The notes: a model not told the origin generated them from the letters alone. 64,000 nt of DNA from Diphasiastrum complanatum (GCA_029204225.1 CM055094.1:67910536-67974535), one strand, 5' to 3'. Counted from the first letter of the stretch, positions 31,066 to 44,104 are shown. A program made the numbers and translations.

Positions 31066-32519
31066 AAGGTCCAACACTATAGATTTGTTACTTGTCATCA
31101 TGGGAATGGGACCAATTGTTGGAGCAAAGCTTCATGGAAAAAAATGATATATGTTTGTTTATTGTCGTGTACTTTAGTACATCAGAGCTTATCAACACAT
31201 TAGAATATTTGTTGTAAGCTTTGTAGGCCCAAAAGGAGCTCTTAGCCTTGAGAACAAGGCAGTTCCCTCTTTAGGAGCTCCATCTCCTCTTCCTCCTTTG
31301 TGATTTTGAGCCTTGGGATCTTGATCTTGCTAGGTTTCATGTGCCCCATCATATTGATTCATGTACTCCTCACTCTCCATTATGGAATCCATCTCCTTTT
31401 GAGCTAACCTTGATATGAGCTTTGTGGTAGCTTGTGGTTACTGCTCATCCTTGATTTTTTCAACATAGGTGTGGTGGTTGCCTCATTATTCTAGCTTGCT
31501 TGGCTTGGATTGAGAGATATGGCACATGACATTTGTGTTATCACAACTTCAGATCCAATAATCATTTATTATGACTAAGGCACATAGGTGATATAGGTTT
31601 GTCAATCTTAGAGATAAAATGGGAATAGATTAGATGGATAGCATATAGTATTTATATTGAGTGAGGGATTGAAAAACTAGTTTTCAAGTCATATACACTG
31701 TGAGTTGCATATGTATGACACGCGATAATATACAGTTGTAAGTTTGTGGCCCTATTGGCCTTGAAATTTTTTGAAAAGACGTTGAAAGTATGGCTATCTT
31801 GGATAAAGCTTGATCCAATGTTTTGTATGGATACATGGGAAATACTAGGAATCAACTTGATCAATTATACAGATCCCTCAAGAAAGATCTTATAATGGTT
31901 ATCTTTGGAGATGGAAAGTGAATATTGAATTAGCTTATCGAGATGTTGCATATAAAAAATACAAACCTTGAAAAATCAATGAGTACATAGGATATTTCAT
32001 GATGTTTCTTGGTTAAAAATATTTTCACTAAATAACCTCTCAAGCTTAAATGTTTCAACAACAACCAAACAATATCCATAGCAAATTTACCACTTCAACC
32101 ACCTCCAAGGCTACAGTTATCTTAAACTAAAAAGCCACCATAATTACCTAGCCACAATGAATTTTCATTTCCTCAGAGTTTCACCTATCCATCTTCTTAC
32201 TTATAGCAAGGGCACCATGTTTTGCCACGACACTTCTTTCTTTCTCTACCCCCTTCATGTGCCTTCTTGTGGCAGCCCCCTTGGTCATGTCTTGCATAGA
32301 TCTTATGAATTTTGATTCTAGAATAACTAGTAGCACATGTTGAGAGATAAAAAATCTAGCTAGCTAAAATGGGCTGGGTGTTTCTTTTATATACGAGTTG
32401 GGAGGTAGGACACTGGACCTCTTCCATTTGCTTGGTCTATTCCAGTTGCTCTTTGTCGACTTGCCCTCAAACCTATTTCCCAATTTTCCGTTTGTGAGAA
32501 ACTTGGAAACATATTCACC
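31066..32519. other. Non-coding or unrecognised
   Basis: A minus-strand stretch near 31280-31480 reads partly open (KLISRLAQKEMDSIMESEEY, NQYDGAHET) with stops. I do not recognise it. No other feature is supported. Confidence 0.35.
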
Positions 32520-33057
32520 CATTATGTACTATGGAAGGAGCTGGGCACAGGCTGCCCAATAAGGATTTCAAGAAACTTTTGGGGCCTAAAATCTTTTGGA
32601 AAGTCGAATCAGGCATAATGGCCCAGACACCTTCCATTGTGTAATGGATACTTGAACTTTCTTTTGACCAATATGACGCTGCCATGTGGCAGGCCTACGC
32701 CTTACGTTTGACACACATGTGGAATGAGCACTAATATTTTTTTTTTGAAAAAAATAGATGACAATTCTGCTTTTTAATCTGTTCAGAAAATGGGCGAAAT
32801 AGTCACCAAGAATCCATTACGTTGGTTGTACTGTCTCCAAATTGTGAAGGGCCTTCACCAACATGTCAATTATGGGAGGACTAAGTATTTTTGGAGTGAT
32901 TACCTCTTGATAAGGAGATTATTTAAAGCGTAATTAACGTTGGGGTGATTTTAAGGCCTTTTTGGGCTCTATATCATTTTGCATAATATAGGGCCCATCT
33001 TTATTTTTTTACATTTTTAATCTAAATGAGGCAGAGAGAGCACAACAATCTTTAATC

Positions 33058-33097
<40 letters not shown>

Positions 33098-33625
33098 ACA
33101 ACACAGAGAGAGTGGGAGAGAGAAAGAGAGCGCAAAGGTGACGGTCAATTACCTGAGGTAATGGTCCATTGGTCACGGCCATTGTCACAAATAATCCGGT
33201 CCCCGGACATCTCGTGGCCTCCGCCACTCGCTATCGGGTCCTAGATTATTTATGGTCATGGCCCTCCCAATGGCCATTACCTACTACGTAATGGATACTT
33301 GGTGACTATTCTGCCTAGTTTTTGAACAGCTTAAAAAGCAGAATAATCGTCTGTTTTTTTCAAAAAAAAAAATGGTGCACTTTCCAACTTGTGCTTCAGG
33401 CATCAGGTGTCAGACTGCCACGTGGCATTCTTTGACTAGTCAAGAGATTATGCATAAAGAACATGTGAATAAAGTCAAAGTATCCATTAAGAAATGGAAT
33501 GCGCCGGTCATAGGCCATTTTTCCCGGTTCGGCTTTTCAAAAAATTTTAGGCCTCGCTCAAAAATTCTGAAAATCATTACCAGGCTTGCCATTGTGCAGT
33601 GCTCCTTCCATAGTACAAAAGAGCT
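32520..33625. mobile_element. Large fold-back (inverted-repeat) element
   Basis: Arms of about 300 bp, 32520-32820 and 33290-33625, are diverged reverse complements. Matched phrases in order include TGTACTATGGAAGGAGC, GGCCTAAAA, TAATGGATACTT, GCCACGTGGCAG/GCCATGTGGCAG, AATTCTGCTTTTTAA and AATAGTCACCAAG. The centre has a GA microsatellite (33062-33095) and a second nested palindrome (33157-33281) whose edges are GGTAATGG and CCATTACC. No transposase ORF. No target duplication was determined. Confidence 0.75.
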
Positions 33626-34435
33626 CCTTTTATAGTACTTCATGGATTCTTTGTGCTGATTACGCCCATAATAGAAAACAACTCGCAAAAGTTATGTGGA
33701 GGTGCATGCAATATTTTATGGAAAGTAATGGAAGAAAGCTAGTTCGGCCATCCATGATCCAATGTTGAATAGCCAGTCGCAAGAATTCTGGATTGTCTCA
33801 TGAGAACAGCGTTAAGACTTATAATGATTAGTTTGCTTGGGTTTAGGAGAAATCTACATACTACTTAGATGGCCTTTTGATCACTTTTCTCTACCAGCAA
33901 TGACAGCAATGGGCGACAAAGAGCATGATAATTGCTTTCTTAGCCATAGATGCACTCTGATTCATGAACATAGAGCACCAGTAAAATTGTTCCAGGTCAT
34001 TTTGTTTGTCCGGTTTTTCTACAGGCTAGGCAGCTTAATCTTAAAAAACTGTCGGATTTTGTAAAAATTCAAAAAAGTATACTTATATTCCATCGCAACG
34101 TCTTTTTGCCTTGAAGCTTGAAGTGTCATACTTTTGATTTGCTAGCTTTTCAATTTTGTTGCACTGATTGAATGTTTGCAAGTAATCGCTTAGGGCGACG
34201 ATGGATCATAAAAACAGTAGTACTTTTGAGTAGTCTTGTACATAAGAATTTATTTATTAGATGCCCAAACTTCTAGAAAATCATCCAGCCTTTACTGGGT
34301 TGTTGTGGCATAGAATCTATCCCAAAGACCTTTTTAGTATGCTTCAAAATCTAGATTTTAGTTGCCACAGAGTAAGGAAAGTCCTGTCTGGTGGCTGTAC
34401 ACAGTAGATTGTGTCACTTTTAGTGCCAAATCCAA
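33626..34435. other. Non-coding, nothing recognised
   Basis: Ordinary AT-rich sequence. Short frames only. Confidence 0.5.
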
Positions 34436-34441
34436 CGAGGT

Positions 34442-34547
34442 TGGCTAAGTTGGTTATCTTGACATCCAAAGAAACTTTTGGTCTCAGGTTCCAGTCCCCT
34501 TGATGCATTTCTAGGTCTCAGGTTCCAGTCCCCTTGATGCATTTCTA
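34442..34547 (+). mobile_element. tRNA-derived SINE-like sequence with duplicated B box
   Basis: TGGCTAAGTTG at 34442-34452 fits the Pol III A box, and GGTTCCAGTCC at 34487-34497 fits the B box at 10 of 11 positions. The A-to-B spacing (45 bp) equals that of the copy at 41301. A 34 bp unit containing the B box is repeated exactly in tandem (34480-34513, 34514-34547). No target duplication was recognised. Confidence 0.55.
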
Positions 34548-35022
34548 GCACAACCAGTGACTGAAATAAAGAATTTATAGCTGTCTGCGTCTTCTACCTA
34601 CATCTATCTTAATTATGTGGGTAGAACTTATATTCTTGACCCTAGATTATCTGCAATTATATGTGTTAACTTTGATCGGCGAGACCGTGCCACCGTGGAT
34701 CCCACATTATACTACATGGAATTAAAGTTCCTCGAAAATCATGACCCCTATTCCTACTGTAGAAGGAAGAGCAGGCAACCATCGACCAGGAGCTCTCTAC
34801 ATACTACAAGATAATAAGATTTGTCTCTTTTTTATTGTTTTTCGTTTGGTGAGATTCCTAGTTTCTAGAAGGCCGTAAAATGTTGAGATTACAAGTATTA
34901 CTGTTTGTTGAATGCTTTAAAACATGATGCCAATGTTACTTTTCAGACCCAATTTGATCAGGATGGAAATTATCGGGCAGCCGAACAGCAAGTATTCATG
35001 GACGTTAACAAAATAGAACCAA

Positions 35023-35116
<94 letters not shown>

Positions 35117-35993
35117 CGACCTAAGCTGCCTCTCGCGGGCAACCCAAAATTGGTTTGCGAGAAAGAATTATCATTGGAAACATTTTTTTTTTCTGGTGAA
35201 TTAAACTACGAAGTTTTCATAAGCTGGCACTGCGTAATAAGAATAGATTTATCTTCTCTTTTATGTTTTACACTATAGTATATGGGGACTGCTGAGCGGG
35301 CGGGTTCTAATAAGAGCAAAGGAGACCATTGTCTGATTTAGCAGAACTATGAACTCTTCAAAACATTCCTCTCTTAGAATGCTACCTATAGATACCGATA
35401 GTAACTGCTATTGCGTCACTCGTGATTATACATATAGCATATGAATCTGACCATCTATCTAAACTATTCATATGTTATGGCATCCAAAGTTTATAAATTG
35501 CGAACGGCCAATTCTGCCATGCATATTCTGCTTGGAACTTGGAATAAAAGCTATGATTTAGTTCAGAGCTGATCAATACACTGTTTTGAACACAGCTATT
35601 TTTCCATTTTATAAGAATCAACAAATATGGGGGAGAATAACCAGAATTTGAAGCCTTTTTATCACCATTGCTAAACAATATTTTACATAAAGTATGATTT
35701 CATCTGTAGCGAAAGTTCTTTAAAATCATGCATAATAGATATTCAGATATCACCTGATATTTCTACATATCACGTATTTGTAACTCTTAAAGAGGTAACC
35801 TGGAGTCAATACACAAATAGAATCCTCAATCCGTCATGTTCGCCAATTCCATTAACCATTGATTGTACGTAGTTATCACCTTCAACGCTAGATGATAAGT
35901 AGGGAAAAAAGTAAAATTGCTCTCATCTGGAACAATTTGAAGCTTGCCAAAAGCCTTTCACATAAACATATTTAACATGCTCCAGCTTGTGGC
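34548..35993. other. Non-coding, including 3' flank of gene B
   Basis: Contains a GA microsatellite. The last 100 bp or so before 35994 match the 3' flank of gene A. Confidence 0.5.
35029..35117. repeat. (GA)n followed by (GACA)n
   Basis: About 65 bp of GA dinucleotide, then six GACA units. Confidence 0.97.
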
Positions 35994-38781
35994 TTACATG
36001 CTGGTCCTCATAATGGACATCAAGTATCGAGCTTTGACACGTTTTCTTCGTCGAGGGCTTGATTCAGAGTGCAGATGTCCATTACGAGAACCTAGCTGAT
36101 CTTGCGGAGTGTCCCCACAGTGGGGTTCTTGTAAACTTGAAATAACTTCGGGTGAATAGATTCCAATGGTTTTGTGCTCGCTTTTGAAACATGAGTTTTG
36201 GATCTGGTGCAGGCAAGCATGCCGCGAAGACCTTGGCAACCTGATTCTAGATGATTTCCTCCAGCAGTTCATTTTGCGATCTGATTGTTCTTCCTTGATA
36301 CCACTTTTGTCATTAGATGATATGGAATGCTTCAACTTTTTCCCACCGGATCCTAGGAGACCACCTTTACATCGATAACTGGTCATGACTTGATTTACCT
36401 TTTGCTGCTGCTCAGTACTCTGTGAGTTTTCATCGTTGCAATTCCCAAGAGCTTCCCCTAAGCTAGTACAGGATTGAATTTGATTGGTCATGATAAATTT
36501 TCCACCAGCAGTCTGCTTAAATTGTGGACTGCTCCTCAAAAGTTTTGCTATCTTGACAGAGGATGGCATCGAAGATGCTTCGTTTAGACCAGCAAACCCT
36601 TTCTCTTTTATTTTAGAGGCTGCTTCACGGGCAGTGAGACCCGAACCTCCAGCATCAGACAGTACTCGACAAAGAGAGTTGAGAAGGCTATCTGTTGGTA
36701 CTCGCAATGATTGGTCAACCTCAAACGGCCATCCTGGAATGATTTTGTTTTCCATATTATAATTTATCAGTACTATAGCTAGGCCAGTATGATGCCCGCC
36801 ATTCAAGTTCTATAAAAGACGTCAGCTCCAGCCATTATATTTTACAGAACGCACATAACTTCAAGTCTCAAGAATAAATAGCACTTTCTGGCATCTTATT
36901 ACCTTCTTTGATGTGCTGCGGATTAGATCCATCTGACAACCTACATAAAGACGATGACCTTTTACGTCATAATAACAGTATTTCAAATCAGTGTATAATC
37001 ACAAAAATCGTGTCTGAGAATGAGTTACAAATCATAATCTGAAATAAAACAAGCAGCAAAAGAATGTACCTTCCCTCAATCTTTAGTGTTTGACTTTCCA
37101 GATCCGAGCTTTCACGTTCTTCGACCTGTTAAGTTTTGTACGTCAAGCAGAAAGAACTTGACAACGACCAATCTTTCATATCTTATCTCTCGAATGAATA
37201 GAAATATCAGCTACCACACCCTTAAACGGGCATTCTTCTCTAATGAGATGTGCTGACTGAGAAAGGGTTTATGACGTAGAAAATCTGAAAATGGCAGGCT
37301 TGTCCTACTAAAATAATAGAAACCCATTTTAACACTGGCATATTCTCCACATAAATCCTGGAGAAACAGGTGCTTATACTAAAATAGATAAGTGGCAGTT
37401 ATGTCTATTCTAATTAGTAGAAACATCAGGTCAACCAAACGTCGTCACGCTTCATCAACATATGTTCGTCCTAACGATATGCTCAGCTTATCTATATTCT
37501 ATATCTTGAATGGCTCGAAAGAACTATACAATTGATCAGTTATATGTAGATATGTTTCGGGTATATATAAGATCATAATTTTCGTAAGACCGAACTTGTG
37601 CTAAATTTGCAAGGAAGCAAAGATGAAGAGCGACGAAAAACGATCAACAAGCTCAAACCACGTAGTTGAAATATATTTGACAAACTAGTCACGCCCTACA
37701 ATCTAAAGTCTACTCTTAAAACGTGATAGCTGTTCCGACGTGCGCAAATGGCAAGACGTTCGAAGTTCGTGAGTTGAATATGCCAAGGAATGGAAAGTTC
37801 AAAATGCATATATTTCATACCTGCGCAACTTAGACCAGACACCCCTAAAAATGTCCTTTTTGTTGGTTTTCGTAATGCTCAGCACTACTTATGATCTAAT
37901 GTCACCAATGCATTTACAACGACAAATACCATCGACATCCCTATTTTGCAACGGGAGGGGGGTTATAATAGACGAACATATCCCCAAATGCCGCATATGC
38001 AATTCTATCAACTGTGACAGGGATATATACCGTTATCTTTGCTCATTGGACAAATAAGAGATTATAGATATATGGCATGATCATTGAGTATCATGGCCCA
38101 AATTATCAGTGATGAACAGCTAGGGTGTTATGAAGATCGCAGCATGTGCCCAAAACAATAAACAGGCGTTCTATCCTTCGCGGTCTGTTTAAAGCTAATT
38201 CCTTATTTACCGAAACCAATTGTAAAGCTATAGAGAATTGCACAAAAGCTAGTCGAATTCCAACATAAATAGAAGAAAAGTTTCTTGCGGATTCCGAAAC
38301 GCTAACAACGATTATCTACCATTTGACAACCTGAAAGCTCAATAACCATGACACTGACGAAGTGAATGCAAACATGGTGTAACCTATTGTGATGGTTGCG
38401 GACTTCAGATGGAGCTGTAATAGAAAACATATTAATTTGAGATATATACTACTTATTGAGCATATTGTAGAAGCTGAAGAACAGACAGCAATTGAAAAAT
38501 AAAACTAAGAAGTGCATTTCCGTTATTACAGCTACGATTTAAACAGTGAAGAAAACCATAGCGCTTAATGACACAAGTGATCGCACCTCGGATTGCTTCC
38601 GTACATGATAATTAGGAATCACAGTCCGCATTCGTTGCCGATAACGAATTGCTGCATTCTTCGCGGCAAGAGAATTGACGCCACTTGTATTACTTCCATC
38701 GTTGGGGAAAGCAGCACCAATATCCGGGTTGTAGTGCATAAAATTTGTATTAGAAGTGCGAGGCCGCTTACGGATTCTCAT
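35994..38781 (-). CDS. HARE-HTH-like winged-helix protein, gene B (4 coding exons)
   Basis: Exons on the minus strand are 38781-38587, 37125-37070, 36940-36903 and 36733-35994, a total of 1029 nt encoding 342 residues. Exons 2 and 3 are the same length as in gene A and every junction has the same phase. All introns are GT-AG. It starts MRIRKRPRTSN and ends RKRVKARYLMSIMRTSM. The winged-helix-like block at about residues 109-177 is SLLNSLCRVL, GLTAREAASKIKEKGFAGL, SSVKIAKLLRSSPQFKQT. The protein aligns with gene A over its whole length, so the two are paralogues from an inverted duplication. Preservation of frame and splice sites in both suggests that both are functional. Role inferred: nuclear, DNA- or chromatin-associated. 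There is no direct evidence for a pathway. Confidence 0.8.
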
Positions 38782-39420
38782 GCTTGTTTTCGCGGATTCT
38801 AGCAGCACTTCCGTCTTGATAACTAGGGAATCCGAGCACTGGCAAGGACAGCAACTTCTCACTCTACCATATACCTTCCTCAGCACACGGAAACCTGTAA
38901 AGGCCAAAATCACCTCAAAAGAAAGGGAAAGCGAAGCCGTTCTTCCTGTGGGCAGAACCCAAAAGTCTCATCCAGATCTAAAGGGCACCAAAACCAACTC
39001 CCGAAGGCTACAACCTGCTGCCTGATACGAGCAAAACCTTGTATACTACAGTACTACACTAACCTTGCTGCTGCTGCTGTATCCGCGGCAACACCCTGAC
39101 AAACTCAACCTCAAAATTCGTGAAAAATACTCCCCTCAACGACCGCAACAGGGAAGAAGAACAGCAAACCGAAGATAAAAAGACGATGCATCCCCCAACA
39201 CGAAGGAACGAGCTACCGCGAGCGAGCGAGAGAGAGAGAGAGAGAGAGAGAAAGCACGTGTGAAGCTAGAACTTTGTTCTGTTAAAAAATAGTTTTGATG
39301 TAGTGGATGGATGGATGCGCATTAGGTGGAGGGCAGATACGAGGATGAGTATCTAGGTTGACGAGGGACATGAACCCTAACCCTAATGCACATTAGGGTG
39401 TGGGATAATAATTCACTGCC
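38782..39420 (-). other. 5' region of gene B
   Basis: Aligns with the 5' region of gene A (17365-17991), including a CCCTAGTTATCAAGACG phrase just before the start codon and a probable 5' UTR intron acceptor (TTTACAG on the minus strand). A short GA/GAGC tract lies at 39229-39252. A telo-box-like AACCCTAACCCTAA occurs near 39371. Confidence 0.6.
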
Positions 39421-39664
39421 TTAAATGCTGACTGTTCTGCTGCCTTTCAACTTTCTTGCTTATGCTACTTCCATTGCATGAGGATGACCAAAATGCTCCC
39501 CCGGTCCACTGACCGGTCAGCCGCCCCTCCTGCTCCCAGACCTTTGGTGGGAGGCCCAGCTGCCCCTGGGAGAGCTTTGCCTTGGGAGTTGGGTGCCCCA
39601 CCCAAGGGCCCCACCGAGCACGGCGGAAATCTCGAGGGGAGAAGCCTTTCCTTGCGTATTACGT

Positions 39665-39735
39665 AATGACAAGTGTGAAAGTCTTTTAATGACAAGTGTG
39701 AAAATCTTTCTAATGACAAGTGTGAAAATCTTTTT
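39665..39735. repeat. Three tandem copies of a 23-24 bp unit
   Basis: Unit AATGACAAGTGTGAAAATCT, starting at 39665, 39688 and 39712. Confidence 0.9.
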
Positions 39736-39969
39736 GGTTGGGTTTCTTTTGGATTTTTGTCATGCTTTTTTTTTTTTTTTTTTTGCAGATTCTTTTTTTC
39801 GAGTGTTTTTTTTAGTTTATTATTTTATGCAGATTTTTTTTTCTGCATTTCTTGCTTATTTTTTTTTTTTTTTTGGATTTTCTTTTCTCGTTTTTCTCTT
39901 CAACAGATTTTTTTTTTTTTGCTTTTCTTTTTCTTTCTTTTTCTAAGTTTTTCTCCCATTTTTTGTGAC

Positions 39970-40165
39970 TTATTTTTTACATTTTTTCTGGACGAAATGT
40001 GCATTGATAGGCTACCAAATACAGGCTGTCACATAGCACATGCACATTTTGCTTTGATTTTTCCTTTTTTTTTGAATTATTTTTTACATTTTTTTGACAA
40101 AATGTGTATGTGGACTGGACAACCATTGACGGGCTGCCACATAGTGCATGCACATTTCGCGCGGA
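39970..40165. repeat. Diverged tandem duplication, period about 108 bp
   Basis: Both units run TATTTTTTACATTTTTT, AAATGTG, GGCTG(T/C)CACATAG and CATGCACATTT, in the same order. Confidence 0.8.
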
Positions 40166-41300
40166 ACGTGCATGCGCTCTGTGGCAGCCACCCCATCAAT
40201 GGCATCATAACTTTCATGAGCTATTTGTCAACCACTAGAAAATTATGACAAGAATTCTCACAAAAAATTTTGGTTCTAAATCACATGAACATTGTGGTTT
40301 TGGAGGTGAATACAAAGAAAATCTGAGCACTTGGCATTACGGGAGATGAAGTCTACAAAGAAAACCACCCAACCTAGCATATTTTTCATTTTTTGCCAAG
40401 GGATGGCTTCAAGATTAAGTGTCATGACCAACTGTCTTAAGTGGACAAATGTCAATTGATGCAAGGTACATATCCTACAAATGGGCACACCACATAGGGA
40501 GCCCATGATATGTAATTGAAAGTTCACATGTCTTTTCCCTTGCAGATTTTCATCACAACTAGCTATTTTTGGCTCCTCTAATGGCTCGGTACCTTACTTG
40601 CATACAAGGAAATCTACCAATGGTGGCTGATGCTTTCCTCAAAGAGAAAAACTAACATGTTGATGAGATTTGACATTTTCCATGCGACGTATGCACATCG
40701 AGGCCAAGGCATAGTCAGAATTTTGGCATCTAGTTTGGAACATCTATGCATGGAAGTTACATGCCAATTTTTTTTTGCACCAATCTATTACGCAAATAGG
40801 GGTTAAGAAAAACAAAAAAATAGGGGTGTGGAATTTCTATGACACATTATAAAAAATCTTGAAAAAGACAAATAATTTATCGTCTCATGTGAAGTTCCAC
40901 AAAATAGTCATTAATAATTGACAATTATTTGATGGCTGGTGGGCATGGATATTCCACATGTGGATCATTGGATCGATACTTTTTCCATGGGGTATCTACA
41001 CTTTATTCTTGGGCATCCTAGAGTGGACATAGAGCCACATGTGGATGTTTCATACAATTTCGATATGTCCTTCAATAAATAGTTGCACAAGTTGGTATAT
41101 TTCAAAGTCTAAAATTATAAGTGAAGCTTAAATTAGGAGGAAAGGGCATAGTTGCATATGTAATTCTCAAAGCTCTTAAAACTTTGTCCAAATAACTATC
41201 GAGCAATTTGTCATCTACCTATATTGTTTGTGAATCAGTTGTGATATTTATGGGCAATGTCAAAACCATTTCAATGTCACAAGTGACATTATAGAAATAG

Positions 41301-41387
41301 ATCCCAAAGGGGTTGGCTTTGTTGGTTAGCTTGGCATCCAAAAGTTTATTTGGTCCCAAGTTCGAGCCTCCCTTGGAAACCAAGAAG
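41301..41387 (+). mobile_element. tRNA-derived SINE-like insertion with 14 bp target duplication
   Basis: An 87 bp insert flanked by perfect direct repeats CATTATAGAAATAG (41287-41300 and 41388-41401). Inside are an A-box-like TGGCTTTGTTG at 41314 and a B-box-like AGTTCGAGCCT at 41359, spaced 45 bp apart as in the 34442 copy. A Pol III promoter plus a 14 bp target duplication is the signature of retroposition by a LINE-type enzyme. The body is unusually short and has no clear A- or T-rich tail, so it may be a tRNA retropseudogene or a truncated SINE. Confidence 0.7.
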
Positions 41388-41915
41388 CATTATAGAAATA
41401 GGAGACTAATAATAAAAACAGGAAGGTAGCTTTTGGTGGGGGAAAAATAAGCTTCTCCAGCTAACCTTGAAGAATATCAATGCCAATTGACTAATCATTG
41501 TCATTTACTTTGATTGAACTTATTGTTCTTTTCTTTATCTTTAATTGCCTTGTAGATATCAGTGAAGATACAACTAGTAAGAGCTTGGAAGAGCTATCTA
41601 CCACATTTTGCATCTAGGCAAGAGCTCAATCACATCAAACGTTACAATCATCCAAAGACAAGCAAGTTTCTTACATCCTCATGAAAAAACTAAGTAAAAT
41701 CCACTATGAGAACCCAATCCAAGCACCTTGCTCTCGGGTAGAGAAAGAAAGAGATCTTGCTCCCGAGTAGAGAGAGAATAGAACAAATTGCTTCCAAGTG
41801 AAAAATTGCATTATCTCTCAAAAAAGTTGCATGTACAAGGAGAGCACACTTCCATATAGTAGTGGCTCGAGCTCTAGCATGAGGAATGCTCAAATTTGAT
41901 TGTACCCCATGGATT
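41388..41915. other. Non-coding, nothing recognised
   Basis: Includes two diverged copies of a CTTGCTC(T/C)(C)GGGTAGAGA-like phrase near 41730 and 41757. Confidence 0.45.
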
Positions 41916-42105
41916 CCACCTCTCATAATGATTGGACCTCAAGATTGCCACCTCTCTCCATGATTGGACCACATAGCTTGCACCCCTCAATTTGATTGGC
42001 CAAGTGATTTGCACCTCTAAACATGATTGGGCCAAATATTTTGCATCTCTAAATGTGATTGGCCTTATGATCTACACCTCTTAATGTGATTGGGCCAAAT
42101 TTGAC
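41916..42105. repeat. Minisatellite, about six units of 31-33 bp
   Basis: Degenerate unit of the form CACCTCTAAATGTGATTGG followed by (C)CAAAT..TTG, repeated about six times. Confidence 0.85.
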
Positions 42106-42121
42106 ATTGAGATGTGGATTT

Positions 42122-42278
42122 CATTCTGGCCACTTGGCCAGTGTGTCGCATTTTTCGCTAAGGCGAAAAAGCGAAGGTGCCTTAAGAATGGTTTCCAAGG
42201 CATTCTGGCCACTTGGCCACTGTGTCGCATTTTTCACTAAGGCGAAAAGCGAAGGTGCCTTAAGAATGGTTTCTAAGG
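42122..42278. repeat. 79 bp tandem duplication
   Basis: Two almost identical copies starting CATTCTGGCCACTTGGCCA at 42122 and 42201. Each contains GTGTCGCATTTTTC and a short self-complementary CGCTAAGGCGAA. Confidence 0.92.
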
Positions 42279-43117
42279 CATAAGGGGGGAAAAAAAACTT
42301 TAAAGGGAAAAAAATGTGAAGGTCCGAAAGCATGTTCTCGGCCTTCCGTTTTCAAGATGCTCATTACTTGACAATTTTTAAGGCTGAGCATAAGAAATCT
42401 AACAACTTTAGCCTTTTATTTTTAGAATTAACCTTCGCTGACTAGTATAAGTAGATCTGAGTCAGATCTATATACAATAGACTAGATGAAAAATGATTTT
42501 TTATATTTTTCTAATTTAGGTTCTTTTTAACTTTTTTGATAGCTTTTCTTCAATTTTTGGAAAATGAATGGTGGGAAGTAACCTTTGCCCTTCAAACTGT
42601 AGTTTCACAGCATCAAGGTGGTCTTGTCTGCAAGTGGGCGAAGGTTGGTTGAAAAGGAATAGAAAGTTATCATTGTCTGATGAAGATTTTGCTCCTTTTG
42701 TCACCAAAATTGTAGAAAATGAATGATTTTTGTGATTTCTCTAATTTATTCATATCCAAATGGATTTCAGAAATGGTAATCTATATGGCCTTCTTTCATC
42801 AACAATCAAAACATATTTCAAGCACAAAATCCATACAAATCAAACAAAATTCTCCCCAAAATCAAACCCTAAAATGTATTTTAACACTACTTATGCCAAG
42901 ACCAAGATGCCTAAATGCAAGCTAACAACCATCCATGGATTAAAAACATGTTGAAAATGAAAAATCGGTGTAGCACTGACAACAGCACCAAAAAAAACTT
43001 GTCAAGCGGAGATTCGTTCCCATGAGAGCAATAGCATAATTTAGTTTCAAGCACATGCTTATGATTCAACATCTATCACTATGATCATATTAACCCTAAT
43101 CCACCAAAGATAAAATT

Positions 43118-43228
<111 letters not shown>

Positions 43229-44047
43229 AAACATAACAAGAATCAATCCTAACAATTAGCAAATCCAAATAACATCAAGATCCAAATAAAGCATGAAAGA
43301 AGAACAAGGACATACAATTTCAATTTAATAGACGTTCCACTTGCTTAATTGAAATGAATATGAAATATGAATTACAAAGTACCACTATATATAGTGGATT
43401 TTAGGGCTTTGGTCTCAAATTCTATCGGCCAATTTCTACCTTATTATTTGAAATTTGAAATTTGGGAATAACCTTTTTTTATTCTCTAACTTGACTATTA
43501 GGTCGTGCGACATTTAATTCTAGCAAAAAGGCCTAAAGTTCTTTTATTAGCTTTTAACTAATCAAATAACTACGTGATCATCGGGTTGGACTTGTACACG
43601 CAAGGTGCCAATTACCTCACTTATTAACTTCTAATAAATGAATAATCTAATTAGGATTGCCTCGATATCCACAAACTTCCACAACAATGGAGCAATGTGC
43701 AATGTATTAATGAAGCAATGCAAAGTACCTCATGTTTGCTTTTCAGTTCAAATGTCTCCATTAGCTCCCAAAAATAGCCTGCAATAAAAACTAGTGCATT
43801 GTTTTTTACGCCATTATTATTATTAATTTGGGACGTTGGAATCCAACGGCTAATTATGTGTCAGATTCTAAAGAATACTTCTTTGTTGGCGGTGATCCGT
43901 CGGGTGGATGATTTTGGAAACTTCTCTATCCATCAAGAACTATAAGAGACGTTGGAATCCAACACTGGTATGACATCCATGTCAACAGAAAGAAATCGCA
44001 ATACGTCAGATGCGACATCAGATTGGGCATCACGTTTTGACATTCAT

Positions 44048-44104
44048 GTGGACGTTGGAATGCGGCGTCCACGTGGACATTGGAATGTGACGTCCATGTG
44101 GACG
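44048..44104. repeat. 25 bp tandem repeat with self-complementary ends
   Basis: Units GTGGACGTTGGAATGCGGCG (44048) and GTGGACATTGGAATGTGACG (44073), plus a partial third. Each begins GTGGACG and ends CGTCCAC/CGTCCAT, so each unit is also a hairpin. Confidence 0.85.

Larger units (their letters stand above)
39421..41300. other. Non-coding with T-rich tract and tandem repeats
   Basis: 39490-39640 is locally GC-rich. 39760-39960 is almost pure T with scattered C and G. No gene is supported, and the Phe-rich frames are artefacts. Confidence 0.5.

Noticed and set aside
39371-39384. Telomere-like AACCCTAACCCTAA
   Set aside because: Only two units. Better seen as a telo-box-like promoter motif or chance than as a telomeric tract.
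39593-40248. Phe-rich membrane-protein-like frames
   Set aside because: They translate a poly-T tract and tandem repeats. Several frames look alike, so this is composition, not a gene.
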